A DNA stretch of 64,000 nucleotides from Burkholderiales bacterium (GCA_019747905.1 JAIEQG010000034.1:1-64000), one strand, 5' to 3'. Shown: positions 40,701 to 51,028, numbered from the stretch's first letter. Notes: a model not told the origin generated them from the letters alone. Program-made: numbers and translations.

Positions 40701-41255
40701 CTAGAGCCAGGCAATGTCGTCGAAGCCGCGCTTCAGGTAGCCACCCAGGTGCGCCGAAGCACCCTCGTAGCCCAGTACCTGCCAGACATCCGGGTTGTTG
40801 TAGATGCCCGTGATCATGTCACCGCGGATCTTCTGAAAGAATGCGGTGGATTCCATCGACTGGAGAATGCCGACGCGATCGGACTCGTTCGCCACGCCCG
40901 CGTAGTCCTTCTTGAACTTGTTGCGTGCCGCCGCATTGAGTTCCTTCACGCCATCGGTCAGCAGCTTGTCGGTGGCCGGGTCCTTTGCGGCTGCGCCGTC
41001 GAGCATCTCGACGACCTTCATGTAGATGCCGTCGGACAGTCCGTCGTGCGGGTAGACGTCGCGCGTCATGCGCAGCAGCGTCTTCACCTCGCCCGCATCC
41101 AGTGCCTTGAGGGCCTGCGCCCAGGCTTCGGTCGGCGTCGCCAGCAGCGCCGTCGTGGACATGACACCGGCACCGGCCACCGCTACGCCGGATTTCTTCA
41201 TGAACTCGCGACGGTCAGGCCGCATGGCCTCGCCGCTCGGATCTTGTTCCTTCAT
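40701..41255 (-). CDS. Tat-exported small subunit (gluconate 2-dehydrogenase subunit 3 family)
   Basis: A 184-residue protein with a twin-arginine signal PDRREFMKKSG (Arg15-Arg16), a hydrophobic stretch to about residue 40, and cleavage near AWA-Q46. The mature helical part matches the small gamma subunit that carries GMC dehydrogenases across the membrane. GGGAGG precedes ATG 41255. It is followed by the catalytic subunit at 53 bases. Confidence 0.85.
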   Translation of the reverse strand: MKEQDPSGEAMRPDRREFMKKSGVAVAGAGVMSTTALLATPTEAWAQALKALDAGEVKTLLRMTRDVYPHDGLSDGIYMKVVEMLDGAAAKDPATDKLLTDGVKELNAAARNKFKKDYAGVANESDRVGILQSMESTAFFQKIRGDMITGIYNNPDVWQVLGYEGASAHLGGYLKRGFDDIAWL

Positions 41256-41373
41256 GGTTCCTCCCTGGTCTTGTTGTGGAGCGTCGAAATCACCGTTCCG
41301 CGCAGCCGATGCGGATATCGCAATGCAGCATCGAGCGGGACCGATAACTCGGCCACGGTAGCATTGCACTCCG

Positions 41374-41406
41374 CCCCGGGGTAGTAGCCCTGTACTACAG
41401 CCGGGG
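41374..41406. promoter_or_regulatory. Double inverted repeat upstream of GMC dehydrogenase operon
   Basis: Inner arms GTAGTA (41381-41386) and TACTAC (41393-41398) with a 6-base spacer lie inside outer arms CCCCGG and CCGGGG. It is 119 bases before the Tat-protein gene. A regulator site is likely, though the protein is unknown. Confidence 0.45.
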
Positions 41407-41414
41407 AAGCCGCG

Positions 41415-42095
41415 CTATTCGATCCAGCGTACCGCCTCAGCGAGCGCCGCGCGCTCGGTGCGATAGCCGTTGATCGCGGCATCGTGGTCGCCGCGACCGA
41501 AGGCGATGCCGCACACCAACAAGCGATCGGGGCCGAATTCCAGGTGCTCGTGCACGACATCGGCATAGGTCGCCAGCGCCGCCTGGGGAATCGCCGCCAC
41601 GCCAGAGGCCTGGGCCGCCAGCAGGAAGCTCATCACGTAGAGGCCGCAGTCCAGCCCGCCGTAGAACCCGAGCGAAGCGTCGGTGGTGATGAACGCAGCG
41701 TGGGGAGCTCCGAAAAACCGGAAGTTCTCGAAGGACTGCTCGCGGGCGCGCGCCCGGTCGTCGCGACCGATGCCGAGCGACTGGTAGAGCTGCACCCCGC
41801 ACACCTTGCGGCGCTCGCGATACACGCCGAGATAGGCTTCGGGGAACGGGAAGTCCGGCGTCGGTGGCGCGCCATCGGCCGCTCGCGCGTACAGCTCGCT
41901 CCCCAGTCTTGCCAAGGCGTCGCCGGAGACGATCGTGACCTGCCAGGGTTGCGTGTTGCACCAGGACGGCGTGCGCTGGGCCGCGGCGAGGATGACGTCG
42001 ATCGTCGACCGGTCCAGCGGGTCCGGCTGGAACGCCCGGCAGCTGTAGCGGCCATCTAGCAGCTGCCGGAGCGCTTCCAGCGGTGTTGCTGCCAT
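41415..42095 (-). CDS. Nitroreductase-family protein
   Basis: A 226-residue FMN-binding nitroreductase-fold protein. The typical N-terminus RYSCRAFQPDPLDRSTIDVI and the segment TPSWCNTQPW bind FMN. Its ATG (42095) overlaps the stop of the upstream gene by one base (TGATG). It may act on nitro, quinone or enone compounds; the substrate is unknown. Confidence 0.88.
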   Translation of the reverse strand: MAATPLEALRQLLDGRYSCRAFQPDPLDRSTIDVILAAAQRTPSWCNTQPWQVTIVSGDALARLGSELYARAADGAPPTPDFPFPEAYLGVYRERRKVCGVQLYQSLGIGRDDRARAREQSFENFRFFGAPHAAFITTDASLGFYGGLDCGLYVMSFLLAAQASGVAAIPQAALATYADVVHEHLEFGPDRLLVCGIAFGRGDHDAAINGYRTERAALAEAVRWIE

Positions 42096-42511
42096 CACGC
42101 GAACTTCGGCTTGAATTGGTCGTCCACCTCGATCTGATAGGCGATCGCCAGGCGATTGGTCTGGTTCGCGAGCGCGACGATCGCCGCGAGCTCGCCGAAC
42201 ATCTCATCGTCCATCCCCTGCTTGCGTGCCGAGGCCCCGTGCGAATGGATGCAGTACTCGCAGTTGTTGGTCATGCTGACCGCCATGTAGATCAGCTCCT
42301 TGGTGAGCGGGTCGAGACGCGTGCCCGGCCCCATGACCTGCTTCACCTGCGACCAAATGCGCGCGAGTGTCGGCGGATGGGTCGCGAGCGCCTTCCAGAT
42401 GTTGTTGATCCAGTCGACCTTGCGCGTCGCCATGATGTCGTCGTACACCGCGCGCACTTCCGGGGTCGCGTCGGCGTACTCGACCAGCTTCACCATCGCC
42501 ATTCCGAACAT
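42095..42511 (-). CDS. Carboxymuconolactone decarboxylase-family (AhpD-like) protein
   Basis: A 138-residue protein with the peroxidatic CxxC in NNCEYCIHSHG. This is an AhpD-like alkylhydroperoxidase fold. GAGG five bases before ATG 42511 supports that start; ATG 42502 is an alternative. Translationally coupled to the nitroreductase, so the pair may detoxify an oxidised or nitrated compound. Confidence 0.82.
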   Translation of the reverse strand: MFGMAMVKLVEYADATPEVRAVYDDIMATRKVDWINNIWKALATHPPTLARIWSQVKQVMGPGTRLDPLTKELIYMAVSMTNNCEYCIHSHGASARKQGMDDEMFGELAAIVALANQTNRLAIAYQIEVDDQFKPKFA

Positions 42512-42616
42512 CCTTTCCTCGTGACCGCTGCCTTCGCTCGAGTGTAGCACCGCGCGTGGACAGTCCGCCGCAGCCAAGGCGATAATGCCGGCTTCACCTC
42601 GAATCGCTCCAAGTCC

Positions 42617-43156
42617 ATGAAGTTATTGTTCGATCTGTTCCCGGTCATCGTGTTCTTCGTCGCCTTCAAGGTGGCGGACATCTACGTGGCCACCGGCGTG
42701 GCGATCGCCGCGACCTTCGCGCAGATCGCGTGGGTCTGGTTCCGCCATCGCAAGGTGGAGAACATGCTCTGGGTGAGCCTCGCCATCATCGTCGTCTTCG
42801 GCGGCGCCACCCTGCTGCTGCACGACGAAACCTTCATCAAGTGGAAGCCCACGGTGCTCTACTGGGCTTTCGCGGCGGTGCTGATCGGCGCGCGCTACGT
42901 CTTCCGCAAGAACCTGATCCGCAGCATGGTGGGCCAGCAATTGACGCTGCCAGAGCCGGTCTGGGACAAGCTCAATCTCAGCTGGGCCGGCTTTTTCCTG
43001 GTGATGGGCTGCCTCAACCTGTTCGTGGCGTTCCGCTTCTCGACCGACGTCTGGGTCAACTTCAAGCTGTTCGGCGGCATGGGGCTCATGCTGCTGTTCG
43101 CCCTCGCCCAAGGACTGATGCTCTCGCGCTACGTCGATACGGGCGAAAAGGAGTGA
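42617..43156 (+). CDS. yciB: Septation protein A (YciB/IspZ)
   Basis: A 179-residue inner-membrane protein with about five hydrophobic segments. The start [18 protein letters not shown] and the end [12 protein letters not shown] are typical of YciB, which is linked to envelope synthesis and septation. Its stop codon (43154) begins the second copy of the stop-codon-adjacent repeat. Confidence 0.92.
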   Translation: MKLLFDLFPVIVFFVAFKVADIYVATGVAIAATFAQIAWVWFRHRKVENMLWVSLAIIVVFGGATLLLHDETFIKWKPTVLYWAFAAVLIGARYVFRKNLIRSMVGQQLTLPEPVWDKLNLSWAGFFLVMGCLNLFVAFRFSTDVWVNFKLFGGMGLMLLFALAQGLMLSRYVDTGEKE

Positions 43157-43316
43157 GATGACGTCCTCCCCGACAGGCCTTGCGCCGCTTCCCTCGAGGG
43201 TGCCAGCCCTCTTGGGGCCGAGTCCGGACACAGGCAGCCCCAGCAGACTGTCCGCGCCTGACGAAGGCCATCGGACGCCGGCCGATGGCAGGCCCGGCGA
43301 GGGCTGAGATGCCACC
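43154..43316 (+). repeat. Stop-codon-adjacent repeat, copy 2
   Basis: Related over about 160 bases to the element at 26551-26712, in the same orientation relative to the preceding gene. It starts at the yciB stop as TGA-GATGACGTCCTCCCCG and includes AGGCCTTGCG and TGTCCG motifs. It ends 124 bases before yciI; the remaining bases 43317-43440 hold no gene I recognise. Confidence 0.75.
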
Positions 43317-43440
43317 AGCCACGATCGGGCAGCGCCCAGCGGCGCCGAGAAGCCAGGCATCGCGGCTGGGGCGCACGGGCGCTCTGCTGCAGCAGGGCGC
43401 AATGGGTGGGGCGCACCTATTCTTGGGTGGTGAGTGAGCC

Positions 43441-43740
43441 ATGCTCTACGCGATCATCGGCGAAGATGTGCCCAACGGCCAGGCGCTGCGCGCCGCGGCC
43501 CGGCCCGCGCATCTCGAGCACATCAACGAACTGGTCGAGGCCGGACGCGTGATCTTGGCCGGGCCGTTCCCGGCCATCGACAGTCCCGATCCCGGCCCGG
43601 CCGGGATGGCGGGCAGCCTGATCGTCGCCGAGTTCGAATCGCTCGAAGAGGCGCAGGCCTGGATCGACGCCGATGCCTACGTGACCCAGGGCGTCTTCGG
43701 CAAGGTCACGGTACGGCCATTCAATCGGGTTCTGCCTTGA
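43441..43740 (+). CDS. yciI: YciI-family protein
   Basis: A 99-residue YciI-like protein (ferredoxin-like dimeric alpha/beta fold) with the conserved His-Glu segment PAHLEHINELVEAGRV and a C-terminal FGKVTVRPFNRVL. The role is not established; members have been linked to small-molecule hydrolysis. Its stop overlaps the TTG start of bolA (TTGA). Confidence 0.85.
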   Translation: MLYAIIGEDVPNGQALRAAARPAHLEHINELVEAGRVILAGPFPAIDSPDPGPAGMAGSLIVAEFESLEEAQAWIDADAYVTQGVFGKVTVRPFNRVLP

Positions 43741-44009
43741 GCCTGACCGACACCATCCGCGAGCGCCTGCAACGCTTCAACCCGGAGAGCCTCGATGTCT
43801 TCGACGACAGCGCCGACCATGCCGGCCACGCCGGTGCCCGCGAGAGCGGCGGCGGTCATTTCCAGGTGGTGATCGTGGCCTCGGCGTTCACTGGCCAGAG
43901 CCGGGTTGCGCGACATCGCCTGGTGTATGATGCGCTCCGCGATTTGATGCCGGGGTCGATTCACGCCCTGGCGATCGTCGCCCACGCGCCGGAAGAACTC
44001 GCGTCTTAA
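43737..44009 (+). CDS. bolA: BolA-family protein
   Basis: A 90-residue BolA/IbaG-type protein: SLTDTIRERLQRFNPESLDVF, the GGGHFQVVIVASAF segment with the Fe-S-related His, and SRVARHRLVYDALRDLM. It works with monothiol glutaredoxins in iron-sulfur sensing. The TTG start at 43737 is coupled to yciI and is the only start giving the full N-terminus. Confidence 0.85.
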   Translation: MSLTDTIRERLQRFNPESLDVFDDSADHAGHAGARESGGGHFQVVIVASAFTGQSRVARHRLVYDALRDLMPGSIHALAIVAHAPEELAS

Positions 44010-44101
44010 GAGGGTTCGCGTCCACGCGGACCCGGCAGCGACCCGCGATGGGCCGCTGCGGTCGTACTGTCGTTCAACTCGCACCCCGGAAGGATTTCGT
44101 C

Positions 44102-44944
44102 ATGGTGTTTATCAAGTCCGCGGCCATCGCCGTGCTCAGCGTGGTTGGCGTGGCGGCACTGTCCGCCTGCAATGCCCAGGAAACCGGCAAGAACATGGCC
44201 GTCGTCAACGGCGTGCCCATTCCGCAGGCGCGCATGGATTTCGTGGTGAAGATGCAGCAGGCGCAGGGTCAGAAGGATTCGGAAGACATGCGCAAGCAGT
44301 TGCGCGAGGCGCTCATCACGCGCGAGATCGTGACGCAGGAAGCGGTGAAGAAGGGGCTCGACAAGAACGTCGATTACCAGACGCAGATGGACCTCGCCAA
44401 GCAGCAGGTGCTGGTCAATGCGTTCATCGAGGACTATCTCAAGTCCCACGAACCGACCGAGGCCGAACTGAAGGCCGAGTACGAGGCCGTCAAGAAGGAA
44501 CAGTTCGACGTGAACGCCAAGGAGTACAAGGCGCGCCACATCCTCATCAAGACGCCGACCAAGGATGATCCGAAGGCCGCTGCCGCCGCGAAGAAGAAGG
44601 CCGAGTCCATCCTGGCGCAGCTCGAGAAGGGCGGAAAGTTCGACGAACTGGCGAAGAAGAATTCGGACGACGCCGGCTCCAAGGCCAAGGGCGGTGAACT
44701 CGACTGGACCGACGGCAGCAATCTCGTGAAGCCGTTCGCCGATGCGATGAAGACACTGTCGAAGGGGCAGACCTCGAAGCTGGTGCAGACCCAATACGGC
44801 TATCACATCATCCGTGTCGACGACGTGCGCGACCCGCAGTTCCCGCCGTTCGAGCAGGTCAAGGACGAAGTCGCGAAGCAGCTGATCGGCAAGCAGCGCG
44901 ACAAGGTGATCGAGGATCTGAGGAAGTCGGCGAAGGTGGAGTAA
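44102..44944 (+). CDS. Lipoprotein parvulin-type peptidyl-prolyl isomerase
   Basis: A 280-residue PpiC-type isomerase. A signal peptide with the lipobox LSA-C23 anchors it in the envelope. A SurA-like N-terminal helical region precedes the parvulin domain (about 140-240: KARHILIKTPTKDD, GGKFDELAKKNSDD, GGELDW, QYGYHIIRVDD). It probably helps fold outer-membrane or periplasmic proteins. GGAAGG precedes ATG 44102. A strong terminator follows. Confidence 0.9.
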   Translation: MVFIKSAAIAVLSVVGVAALSACNAQETGKNMAVVNGVPIPQARMDFVVKMQQAQGQKDSEDMRKQLREALITREIVTQEAVKKGLDKNVDYQTQMDLAKQQVLVNAFIEDYLKSHEPTEAELKAEYEAVKKEQFDVNAKEYKARHILIKTPTKDDPKAAAAAKKKAESILAQLEKGGKFDELAKKNSDDAGSKAKGGELDWTDGSNLVKPFADAMKTLSKGQTSKLVQTQYGYHIIRVDDVRDPQFPPFEQVKDEVAKQLIGKQRDKVIEDLRKSAKVE

Positions 44945-44962
44945 GTTAGCTTCCGGCTTTCA

Positions 44963-45003
44963 CCCAACAAAAAAGCGCAGCCTCGGCTGCGCTTTTTGTT
45001 GGG
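44963..45003. terminator. Bidirectional intrinsic terminator
   Basis: Stem AAAAGCGCAGCC/GGCTGCGCTTTT extended by CCCAACA/TGTTGGG, with T tracts on both strands. It ends the ppi gene and probably also leftward transcription from purL. Confidence 0.88.
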
Positions 45004-45015
45004 TGGTTGCTCTCG

Positions 45016-45115
45016 CCCCATCCCGGCCTTCCCCCGGCGAAGCCGGGGGAAGGGGTGTACGTCTATCTGTACGTTCCCTCCCCCAGCTTTGCTGGGGGAG
45101 GGTCAGGGTGGGGGC
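45016..45115. repeat. Nested-hairpin repeat, copy 3
   Basis: Outer arms CCCCATCCCGGCC and TCAGGGTGGGGGC. Left hairpin CCTTCCCCC-GGC-GAA-GCC-GGGGGAAGG, right hairpin CCCTCCCCCAGC-TTT-GCTGGGGGAGGG. In the right arm the CCCT/AGGG pair replaces CCTT/AAGG of other copies, a compensatory change. Lies between the convergent parvulin and purL genes. Confidence 0.85.
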
Positions 45116-45124
45116 AAGGCAGCC

Positions 45125-48100
45125 TTACCCCACATACCTCCGCGCATTCCTGAACATCCGCATCCACGGCGAATCCTCGCCCCACTCCCGCGGATGCCAT
45201 GAAAGCTGCGTCGTGCGGAACACGCGCTCCGGATGCGGCATCACGATGGTGAAGCGTCCGTCGGCGTTGGTGAGCCCGGTAAGCCCGTCCGGCGAACCGT
45301 TCGGGTTGGCCGGATAGCGCTCGGACGGCTGGCCACGGTTGTCGACGAAGCGCAGTGCCGTATGGCGCTTGGCCGTTGCACGGGCAGCAGCCGAAGCGAA
45401 CTCCGCCCTCCCCTCCCCGTGCGACACGACGACGGGTATGCGGCTGCCGACCATGCCGTCGAAGAACAGCGAGGGGCTTTTCGTGACTTCGACCAGCACC
45501 AGGCGCGCCTCGAACTGCTCCGAGGCGTTGCGCACGAAATGCGGCCAGTGCGCGGCACCCGGGACGAGCTCGCGCAGATTGCTCATCATCTGGCAGCCGT
45601 TGCACACGCCGAGCGCGAAGGTGTCGCTGCGGTGGAAGAACGCTTCGAACTGTTCGCGCGCCCGGGCATTGAACAGGATCGACTTCGCCCAGCCCTCGCC
45701 CGCCCCCAGCACGTCGCCGTAGGAGAAGCCGCCGCATGCCGCGAAACCGCGAAAGCCTTCGAGACTCACGCGGCCCGCGATGATGTCGCTCATGTGCACG
45801 TCGACCGCTTCGAAGCCCGCACGGTCGAAGGCCGCGGCCATCTCGATCTGGCCATTCACGCCCTGTTCGCGCAGGATGGCCACGCGCGGACGCGCGCCCT
45901 TCGCAATGACCGGTGCATCCTGCGGGTCGAAGGTGAGTTGCGCGTGGAGACCCGGATCGGCGACATCATCGATGGCCCCGAATTCCTGGTCGGCGCAGGC
46001 AGGGTTGTCGCGCAGCCGCGCGATCCCGTGGCTGGTGGATGACCATTCGCGCAGCATTGCCACGCCGGATTCCGCGAGCACTTCGCGGTTGCCGGCCGTG
46101 ACGCGCAGGAATCCGTCCTGGGCGATGGTGCCGAGGTCGTGCACGCAGTCGCCGAGCCCGACATCCTCGAAGGCTCCGCGTGCCAGCGGCACCAGGCCTG
46201 CGCGCACCTGGACGACGGCACCCAGTTCCTCGCTGAACAAAGCAGCGACCGGGTCACCCAAGCCGTCGATGCCTACGTTGAGGCCAACGTGAGACGCGAA
46301 CATCATCTCCGCCAAGGTCACGATGAGGCCGCCATCGGAGCGGTCGTGATAGGCGAGCAGTATGCCCTCGGCGATCAGAGCCTGGACCGCACTGAAGAAT
46401 GCACGCAGACGCTGCGGATCTTCGATATCCGGAGCGCCCGTTCCGGTCTGGCCGTAGACCTGCGCCAGAACGGAGCCGCCCAGACGGTTGCGGCCGCGCG
46501 CGAGATCGATCAGCAGCAGGCGCGTTTCGCCCGCATCGAGCCGCAATTCCGGTGTCAGCGTATCGCGCACGTCCTCGACGCGCGCGAATGCCGACACGAT
46601 CAGCGACAGCGGTGCCGTGACTTCCTTGCGTTCCGCGCCGTCCTGCCAGGCCGTGCGCATCGACAGGCTGTCCTTGCCGACCGGTATGCTCACGCCGAGT
46701 GCCGGGCAGAAGTCCATGCCTACGGCCTTGACGGTGTCGAACAGGGCGGCGTCCTCGCCGGGCTGGCCTGCAGCGGCCATCCAGTTGGCGGAGAGCTTCA
46801 CCCGCTCGATGGGGCCGATGCGCGCGGCGGCGATGTTGGTCAGCGCTTCGCCCACGGCCATCCGGCCCGATGCCGGACCGTCGATCACCGCGATCGGCGT
46901 GCGCTCGCCCATGGCCATCGCTTCGCCCAGATTGGTGTCGAAGCCGAAACTGGTCACCGCGACATCCGCCACGGGTACCTGCCACGGCCCGACCATCTGA
47001 TCGCGCGCGGTGAGGCCGCCCACGGTGCGATCACCGATGGTGATGAGGAACTGCTTGCCGGCGACTGCCGGAAAACGTAGCACTCGCTGCAGTGCTTCCG
47101 CGAGCTTCACCTTCCCGGTGTCGAACGGACGCACCTTGGCAACGGTCCGGTGCACGTCGCGCAGCATCTTCGGCGGCTTGCCGAGCAGCACGTTGAGGTC
47201 CATGTCCACCGGCCGGTTGTCGAAGCGCGGATCCTCGACGATCAACCGTTCCTCGCCGGTAGCCTTTCCCACGACGGCGAACGGACAGCGCTCGCGCTCG
47301 CACAACGCCGTGAAGACCGGGACCTTCGCCGGATCCAGCGCGAGCACATAGCGCTCCTGCGATTCGTTGCACCAGATCTGCAGCGGCGACATGCCGGGCG
47401 CTTCGGAAGGAATCGCCCGCAGGTCGAAGCGTGCTCCGCGTTCGCCGCCGTGTACCAGCTCGGGCAGCGCATTCGACAGTCCACCGGCACCCACGTCGTG
47501 GATCGAAAGTATCGGGTTGCTGCTACCCAGCGCCGCGCAGCGATCGATGACTTCCTGGCAGCGGCGCTGCATCTCGGCATTGCCGCGTTGCACGGAATCG
47601 AAATCCAGGTCTTCGGTGTTGGCACCGGTGTCCATGCTGGACGCCGCACCGCCGCCCAGTCCGATCGGCATGCCCGGGCCGCCCAGTTGCACCAGCACTG
47701 CGCCTTCCGGCAATGCGTGCTTGTGCGACTGGTTCGCCGCGATGTTGCCGAGCCCGCCGGCGATCATGATCGGCTTGTGATAGCCGCGCGCACGGCCGCC
47801 AACCATCTGCTCGTAGGTGCGGAAGTAACCCGTCAGATTCGGGCGACCGAATTCGTTGTTGAAGGACGCCCCGCCGATCGGCCCTTCGATCATGATCGTC
47901 AGTGGCGCTGCAATGCGCCCCGGACGGCCGTAATCCTCCTGCTCCCAAGGTTGCACGGCGCCCGGGATGCGCAGGTGCGACGTGGTGAAACCGGTGAGGC
48001 CCGCCTTCGGTTTCGCGCCGCGTCCGGTAGCCCCTTCGTCGCGAATCTCGCCGCCGGAACCGGTCGCCGCTCCCGGATAGGGCGCGATGGCCGTCGGGTG

Positions 48101-48985
48101 ATTGTGCGTCTCGACCTTCATCAGGATGTGGGTCGGTTCGTCCACGCGGCGATACACACCGGCCCCGTCCGGGCGAAAGCGGGGGACCAGATCACCTTCC
48201 ATCACGGCAGCGTTGTCCGAATACGCCACGATGGTGTGCTCGGGGTGCTGCGCGTGGGTGTTGCGGATCATCCCGAACAGCGACTTCTCCTGCCGCTGCC
48301 CGTCGACGATCCAGTCGGCGTTGAAGATCTTGTGGCGGCAGTGCTCCGAGTTCGCCTGCGCGAACATCATCAGTTCCACGTCGGTCGGATTGCGGCCGGC
48401 GGCCGCGAACGCCTCGTACAGATAATCGATCTCGTCGGCCGACAGCGCCAGGCCCATGTCGACATTGGCCGTCTCGAGGGCGGCCTTGCCGCCGCCGACC
48501 ACGTCGATCCGGTCGAAGGTAATGGGGTCCACCTCGCGGAACAGACGCTCGGCGGCGTCGACCGTATCGAAGACCGTCTCGGTCATGCGGTCGTGCAGCG
48601 GACCCGCGAGGTTCTGCCGCCCGGCACTGCCACCGCTTACGTGGTAGACAACACCGCGTTCGATGCGCTCTACCGCTTCCAGGCCGCAGTGGTGGGCGAT
48701 ATCCGTGGCCTTGGACGACCAGGGCGAGATGGTGCCCAGGCGCGGCACGACGACGAACAGTTGCCCATCGACCTTCTTCGCACGCTCGTGCGGCCCGTAC
48801 TCGAGGATGCGGTCGAGTCGCGCCGACTCGTCCGCACCGAGGGGGCGATGGAGCTTGACGAAGTGCCAGTACTCGGCGGAGATCCCGGCGACGTTCGGGT
48901 CGAGCGAGCGCAGGGTCGAGAGGAGTTTCCGGAGGCGAAACGCCGACAGCGCGTCGCGTCCTTGCAGCTTCAGAAAGAGCGCCAT
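45125..48985 (-). CDS. purL: Phosphoribosylformylglycinamidine synthase
   Basis: A 1286-residue single-chain FGAM synthase, the large form of beta- and gammaproteobacteria. It makes formylglycinamidine ribonucleotide in purine synthesis. It has an N-terminal PurS-like domain, duplicated ATP-grasp-like AIRS domains, and a C-terminal glutaminase with the Cys nucleophile in [10 protein letters not shown] and the His-Pro-Glu segment PHPERVFR. The shared 102-base gap with nnr is a divergent promoter region. Confidence 0.96.
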   Translation of the reverse strand: MALFLKLQGRDALSAFRLRKLLSTLRSLDPNVAGISAEYWHFVKLHRPLGADESARLDRILEYGPHERAKKVDGQLFVVVPRLGTISPWSSKATDIAHHCGLEAVERIERGVVYHVSGGSAGRQNLAGPLHDRMTETVFDTVDAAERLFREVDPITFDRIDVVGGGKAALETANVDMGLALSADEIDYLYEAFAAAGRNPTDVELMMFAQANSEHCRHKIFNADWIVDGQRQEKSLFGMIRNTHAQHPEHTIVAYSDNAAVMEGDLVPRFRPDGAGVYRRVDEPTHILMKVETHNHPTAIAPYPGAATGSGGEIRDEGATGRGAKPKAGLTGFTTSHLRIPGAVQPWEQEDYGRPGRIAAPLTIMIEGPIGGASFNNEFGRPNLTGYFRTYEQMVGGRARGYHKPIMIAGGLGNIAANQSHKHALPEGAVLVQLGGPGMPIGLGGGAASSMDTGANTEDLDFDSVQRGNAEMQRRCQEVIDRCAALGSSNPILSIHDVGAGGLSNALPELVHGGERGARFDLRAIPSEAPGMSPLQIWCNESQERYVLALDPAKVPVFTALCERERCPFAVVGKATGEERLIVEDPRFDNRPVDMDLNVLLGKPPKMLRDVHRTVAKVRPFDTGKVKLAEALQRVLRFPAVAGKQFLITIGDRTVGGLTARDQMVGPWQVPVADVAVTSFGFDTNLGEAMAMGERTPIAVIDGPASGRMAVGEALTNIAAARIGPIERVKLSANWMAAAGQPGEDAALFDTVKAVGMDFCPALGVSIPVGKDSLSMRTAWQDGAERKEVTAPLSLIVSAFARVEDVRDTLTPELRLDAGETRLLLIDLARGRNRLGGSVLAQVYGQTGTGAPDIEDPQRLRAFFSAVQALIAEGILLAYHDRSDGGLIVTLAEMMFASHVGLNVGIDGLGDPVAALFSEELGAVVQVRAGLVPLARGAFEDVGLGDCVHDLGTIAQDGFLRVTAGNREVLAESGVAMLREWSSTSHGIARLRDNPACADQEFGAIDDVADPGLHAQLTFDPQDAPVIAKGARPRVAILREQGVNGQIEMAAAFDRAGFEAVDVHMSDIIAGRVSLEGFRGFAACGGFSYGDVLGAGEGWAKSILFNARAREQFEAFFHRSDTFALGVCNGCQMMSNLRELVPGAAHWPHFVRNASEQFEARLVLVEVTKSPSLFFDGMVGSRIPVVVSHGEGRAEFASAAARATAKRHTALRFVDNRGQPSERYPANPNGSPDGLTGLTNADGRFTIVMPHPERVFRTTQLSWHPREWGEDSPWMRMFRNARRYVG

Positions 48986-49087
48986 GGGCGGACTGGAATC
49001 TTCAAACGCGGATTATACCGAACGCGGTTGGTCGCTTCGCACGGGCGTGCGGGTAAACTCGCCGCGTCCAGTCCAGCACCCGACCCC

Positions 49088-50575
49088 ATGGCAGAGCATG
49101 CACTGAATCCGGTGTGCCTTACCGCCGACATCCGCGCGCTCGAGGCCGCGGCGCAGGCACGGCGACTCGATCCGCCGCTCATGGAGCGCGCCGGGGTCGC
49201 CGCTGCGGAACTTGCCCGTTCCATGCTGGCTGGCGGTCAACGCGTACTGGTGGTCGCCGGCCCGGGCAACAACGGCGGCGATGCATTCGTCGTCGCGCGC
49301 CACCTCAAGTCCTGGTGGTACGACGTGACCGTGCTGTTTGCAGGGCGTGAGACGAAGCTCGCCCCTGACGCAGCCGAGGCCCTGGCGCGGTGGCGCTCGA
49401 TCGGGGGTGCTACGACGGACCGCTGGCCGCAGGGCGCACGGCCCGATCTCATCGTCGACGGCCTTTTCGGCATCGGCCTCGAACGTCCGATCGAAGGGGT
49501 CCCTGCGGAACTGGTGCTGCGCATGAACGGCAGCGGCGTGCCGGTACTGGCGCTAGACATACCGAGCGGCCTGCACGCGGACACCGGTCAAGTCCTCGGA
49601 ACCGCAGTGGTGGCGACTCGCACTGCAACCTTCATCGCACTGAAACCCGGCCTGCTCACCCTCGAAGGCCCGGACCATGCCGGCGAACTGCATGTGTTCG
49701 ACCTCGGCGTGGAGATGCCCGACACCTTGTCCGGCCATCTGCTCGATGCTTCGGTCCTGCACTCGGCACTGCAGCCGCGCAAGGCGAACAGCCACAAGGG
49801 CAGCTACGGCAATGCCGGCATCGTGGGCGGCGGCGAGGGCATGGTCGGCGCGGCACTGCTGGCCGGGCGCGCAGCGCTCAAGCTCGGCGCGGGACGGACT
49901 TACGTCGGTTGCCTGGGCAGCGCGACGGTGGATCCGGCGCAACCCGAACTGATGCTGCGTCCGGCAGCCGAGGTGGTGGCGCTCGACGGGTTGTCCGCGC
50001 TCGGAGTCGGCCCGGGGCTCGGACAATCGGCCGCCGCCCGTGCACTGGTCGCCGCGGCAATCGCCCGCGAAGTTCCGTTGCTGCTCGATGCCGATGCTCT
50101 CAATCTGGTGGCAGGCGAGGCCACCCTGGCCACTGCCGTGACGCACAGGTCGGCCGATACCCTCCTCACCCCCCACCCGGCCGAGGCGGCGCGGCTGCTC
50201 GGCGTCGCCACCGCCGACGTCCAGAAGGATCGCGTGACGAGCGCCCTGCAACTGGCCGAGCGCTTCCATGCCGCCGTCGTCCTGAAGGGCGCGGGCAGTG
50301 TATGCGCGCTGCCCAACGGCCAATGGTTCATCAACCCGACCGGCAATGCCGGATTGGCGAGTGCCGGCATGGGCGACGTGCTCGCCGGCATCATCGTGGC
50401 ACTTATGGCACAAGGCTGCCCCCCCGTTGCCGCGTTGCTGGCCGGGGTGCATCTGCACGGCCTGGCGGGCGATCGTCTGCGTGATGCGACGGGCGGCCCC
50501 ATCGGCATGACGGCATCGGAAGTGACCGACGCGGCGCGGACCGTTCTGAACGAGGCGATCTACCCGGCCAACTGA
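49088..50575 (+). CDS. nnr: Bifunctional NAD(P)H-hydrate repair enzyme
   Basis: A 495-residue fusion. The N-terminal domain (1-215) is the YjeF_N epimerase (VVAGPGNNGGDAFV, DGLFGIGLERPI). The C-terminal domain (about 225-490) is the ADP/ATP-dependent NAD(P)HX dehydratase (SHKGSYGNAGIVGG, LTPHPAEAARLL, NAGLASAGMGDVLAG). It repairs hydrated NADH and NADPH. ATG 49088 is the family-typical start, with a weak ribosome site. Convergent with crcB. Confidence 0.93.
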   Translation: MAEHALNPVCLTADIRALEAAAQARRLDPPLMERAGVAAAELARSMLAGGQRVLVVAGPGNNGGDAFVVARHLKSWWYDVTVLFAGRETKLAPDAAEALARWRSIGGATTDRWPQGARPDLIVDGLFGIGLERPIEGVPAELVLRMNGSGVPVLALDIPSGLHADTGQVLGTAVVATRTATFIALKPGLLTLEGPDHAGELHVFDLGVEMPDTLSGHLLDASVLHSALQPRKANSHKGSYGNAGIVGGGEGMVGAALLAGRAALKLGAGRTYVGCLGSATVDPAQPELMLRPAAEVVALDGLSALGVGPGLGQSAAARALVAAAIAREVPLLLDADALNLVAGEATLATAVTHRSADTLLTPHPAEAARLLGVATADVQKDRVTSALQLAERFHAAVVLKGAGSVCALPNGQWFINPTGNAGLASAGMGDVLAGIIVALMAQGCPPVAALLAGVHLHGLAGDRLRDATGGPIGMTASEVTDAARTVLNEAIYPAN

Positions 50576-50579
50576 CCCG

Positions 50580-50963
50580 TCAGCTTGCCAGCATGCGCAC
50601 TGCCGCGATGCCGAGCATCGTGAGCACGATCGATCCGATCAGATGAGCGCCGACGTGGGCCAGCGCCCAGCCGGCCTGACCGCGTTGCAGGAGGCTGACG
50701 GCTTCGGCGGAGAACGTGGAGAACGTCGTGAGGCCACCCAGGAAACCGGTGATGATGAAGAGGCGCATCTCCGGCGCGAGCTCGGCGCGCAGCGCGAACA
50801 CTTCCACCGCAACGCCGATCAGAAAGCCGCCGATGAGATTCGCCGCCAGGGTGCCGAGCGGCAGCAGCGGGAACATCACGTTGAGCAGATGGCCGAGCAA
50901 CCAGCGCAGCCACGCGCCCAGCGCCGCCCCGATCCCGACTGCCACTGCTCCCATTGCCGTCAT
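50580..50963 (-). CDS. crcB: Fluoride channel CrcB/Fluc
   Basis: A 127-residue four-helix membrane protein of the Fluc family: [13 protein letters not shown] at the start and [14 protein letters not shown] with the conserved channel residues. It exports fluoride as a dual-topology dimer. GGAAGGAAC precedes ATG 50963. It follows modA by 65 bases in the same direction. No fluoride riboswitch is recognisable in that gap. Confidence 0.92.
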   Translation of the reverse strand: MTAMGAVAVGIGAALGAWLRWLLGHLLNVMFPLLPLGTLAANLIGGFLIGVAVEVFALRAELAPEMRLFIITGFLGGLTTFSTFSAEAVSLLQRGQAGWALAHVGAHLIGSIVLTMLGIAAVRMLAS

Positions 50964-51028
50964 GTCGTTCCTTCCTGTCGACGGGACGAGAGTCTAGTCT
51001 GCCGCGCGCGGCACCGGTAGCTTCCCGC

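Noticed and set aside
50964-51028. Fluoride riboswitch before crcB
   Set aside because: The 65-base gap lacks the conserved pseudoknot core; the gene appears to be read from the mod transcript.
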